Of a stretch of DNA of 6,548 bases, positions 5,704-6,548 are shown piece after piece. Each line of letters starts with the position of its first letter. Position 1 is the stretch's first letter. Both the position numbers and the translations under genes were made by a program. The notes under the pieces were generated by a model. That model was not told the origin of the DNA and ran no database searches. It saw only the letters and a program-made list of their open reading frames with translations. The stretch comes from Bacillota bacterium (GTDB lineage: Bacteria; Bacillota; Bacilli; Tumebacillales; Effusibacillaceae), in assembly GCA_020059765.1 (NCBI GenBank), contig JAGVBM010000283.1, forward strand, positions 1-6,548. The letters are read 5' to 3'.

Positions 5704-6510
5704 ATGATAGACCTTGTGACGGATAAGTGGATTGGGATTCGGCGTCCGTCCCATACGAAACACCTTCGACTGTTTGCGTTTTCGTATGCCGGAGGTGGCG
5801 CTTCCATATTTCGCCGTTGGCTAAATGACCTTGACTATCCGGAATGGTTGGATTTTATCGCAATCCAATTGCCGGGGCGGGAAAGAAGAATCACAGAACC
5901 CCCTTTTACCGACTTGAAACCGTTGCTGGATAAATTGCAAGAAGCTATAACGCCGATGCTGGATACCCCTTATATTTTGCTCGGGTACAGCATGGGTTCC
6001 ATACTGGCTTATGAGTTGGCTTTGCAGTTGGAAGAGCGCAATGAGCGTTTGCCGGAACAGTTGATCCTGGCTGCTCAGATGGCACCCGATCCGCAATTTC
6101 CGCGTCGAATCCGACATACGATGTCTCGTGAAGATTTCATTGCAGAATTGCGTTTTCTTGGCGGCACGGCACCCGACATTTTGGACAATGACCAGTTTAT
6201 GGATCATTATCTGAAGACTTTGCGGGCCGATTTTGCCATTGTCGATCGCTACAAGAGAACCGATCCACGAAGGGTTCCATGCCCGATTTTTGTGCTGGGT
6301 GGCGTCAACGACCCGGAAGTGTCAATGGCGCAGCTTGACGCGTGGCAAAGGTATACCGACGGGGATTTTGACCTGCGGATGTTCCCGGGCGGACACTTCT
6401 TTCTTCACAGCGCTCATTCTTCTGTCATGCAGACAGTCAATGGATTGGTAATGAAATATGCTCCTTTAACCAGGAGGAAAACCAAAAGTCAGGGGGATTG
6501 GATCGGATGA
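5704..6510 (+). CDS. Type II thioesterase (stand-alone editing thioesterase of PKS/NRPS)
   Basis: The 268-residue cytoplasmic alpha/beta-hydrolase is close to the usual 230-270 residues of the family (GrsT/SrfAD/RifR type). It removes aberrant or non-extendable acyl groups from phosphopantetheine arms so that the assembly line keeps running. The N-terminal LFAFSYAGGGASIFRRW (residues 23-39) is a hallmark. The nucleophile is Ser96 in GYSMGS (codon 5989-5991), the acid Asp203 in GGVNDPEV and the base His231 in PGGHFFL. All triad members are intact. Next to a PKS that already has its own terminal hydrolase, an editing role is the natural reading. It uses Ser, in contrast to the Cys of the PKS-fused domain. 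Its stop codon overlaps the start of the following gene, indicating an operon. Confidence 0.95.
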   Translation: MIDLVTDKWIGIRRPSHTKHLRLFAFSYAGGGASIFRRWLNDLDYPEWLDFIAIQLPGRERRITEPPFTDLKPLLDKLQEAITPMLDTPYILLGYSMGSILAYELALQLEERNERLPEQLILAAQMAPDPQFPRRIRHTMSREDFIAELRFLGGTAPDILDNDQFMDHYLKTLRADFAIVDRYKRTDPRRVPCPIFVLGGVNDPEVSMAQLDAWQRYTDGDFDLRMFPGGHFFLHSAHSSVMQTVNGLVMKYAPLTRRKTKSQGDWIG

Positions 6511-6548
6511 GTAATAGACCGGTATGGTTTGATGCCAGAAACATGAAG
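6507..6548 (+). CDS. Start of a further gene (14 codons visible, product unknown)
   Basis: An ATG at 6507 overlaps the thioesterase TGA in an ATGA arrangement, is preceded by AGGGGGA at 6491-6497, and opens a frame without stops to the window end (MSNRPVWFDARNMK). The overlap and ribosome binding site make a real, translationally coupled gene likely. Fourteen residues are too few to name a family. Confidence 0.7.
   Translation, partial: MSNRPVWFDARNMK

Overview
This window is the downstream end of a modular polyketide synthase (PKS) assembly line followed by its accessory genes. All genes are on the + strand and closely spaced, so they probably form one or two operons. The strong purine-rich ribosome binding sites, intermediate GC content and protein style suggest a spore-former-type Bacillota (Brevibacillus, Paenibacillus or Alicyclobacillaceae-like). 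The ketoreductase and carrier-protein sequences look like trans-acyltransferase (trans-AT) PKSs. The organism and the PKS subtype are inferences, because no acyltransferase, ketosynthase or taxonomic marker is visible.

Layout. (1) Positions 2-1942: the C-terminal 646 residues of a PKS, in the order ketoreductase (second half, catalytic Lys/Ser/Tyr present), acyl carrier protein, a long acidic Pro/Glu-rich linker of about 120 residues, and a terminal alpha/beta-hydrolase. This last domain is a thioesterase candidate whose nucleophile elbow carries cysteine instead of serine. (2) 1981-3489: a two-component FADH2-dependent monooxygenase of the HpaB (4-hydroxyphenylacetate 3-hydroxylase) family. 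(3) 3600-4988: a 12-helix MATE-family exporter. (4) 4963-5613: a SAP-domain/DUF6434-type protein of unknown function that overlaps the exporter gene by 26 bases and is an unexpected member of such a cluster. (5) 5704-6510: a canonical serine type II thioesterase. (6) 6507-6548: the first 14 codons of a further gene, overlapping the previous stop by 4 bases.

How they may work together (inference). The PKS terminal module reduces the last beta-keto group. The Cys-type hydrolase domain then releases, cyclises or otherwise processes the chain. The HpaB-type enzyme hydroxylates an aromatic or enol-like moiety using reduced flavin from a reductase not seen here. The type II thioesterase clears stalled acyl groups from carrier domains, and the MATE protein exports the product or confers self-resistance. 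The SAP protein has no obvious role in this scheme.

No RNA genes, CRISPR arrays, insertion sequences or convincing intrinsic terminators were found. The longest gene-free stretches are 110 bases (3490-3599) and 90 bases (5614-5703).
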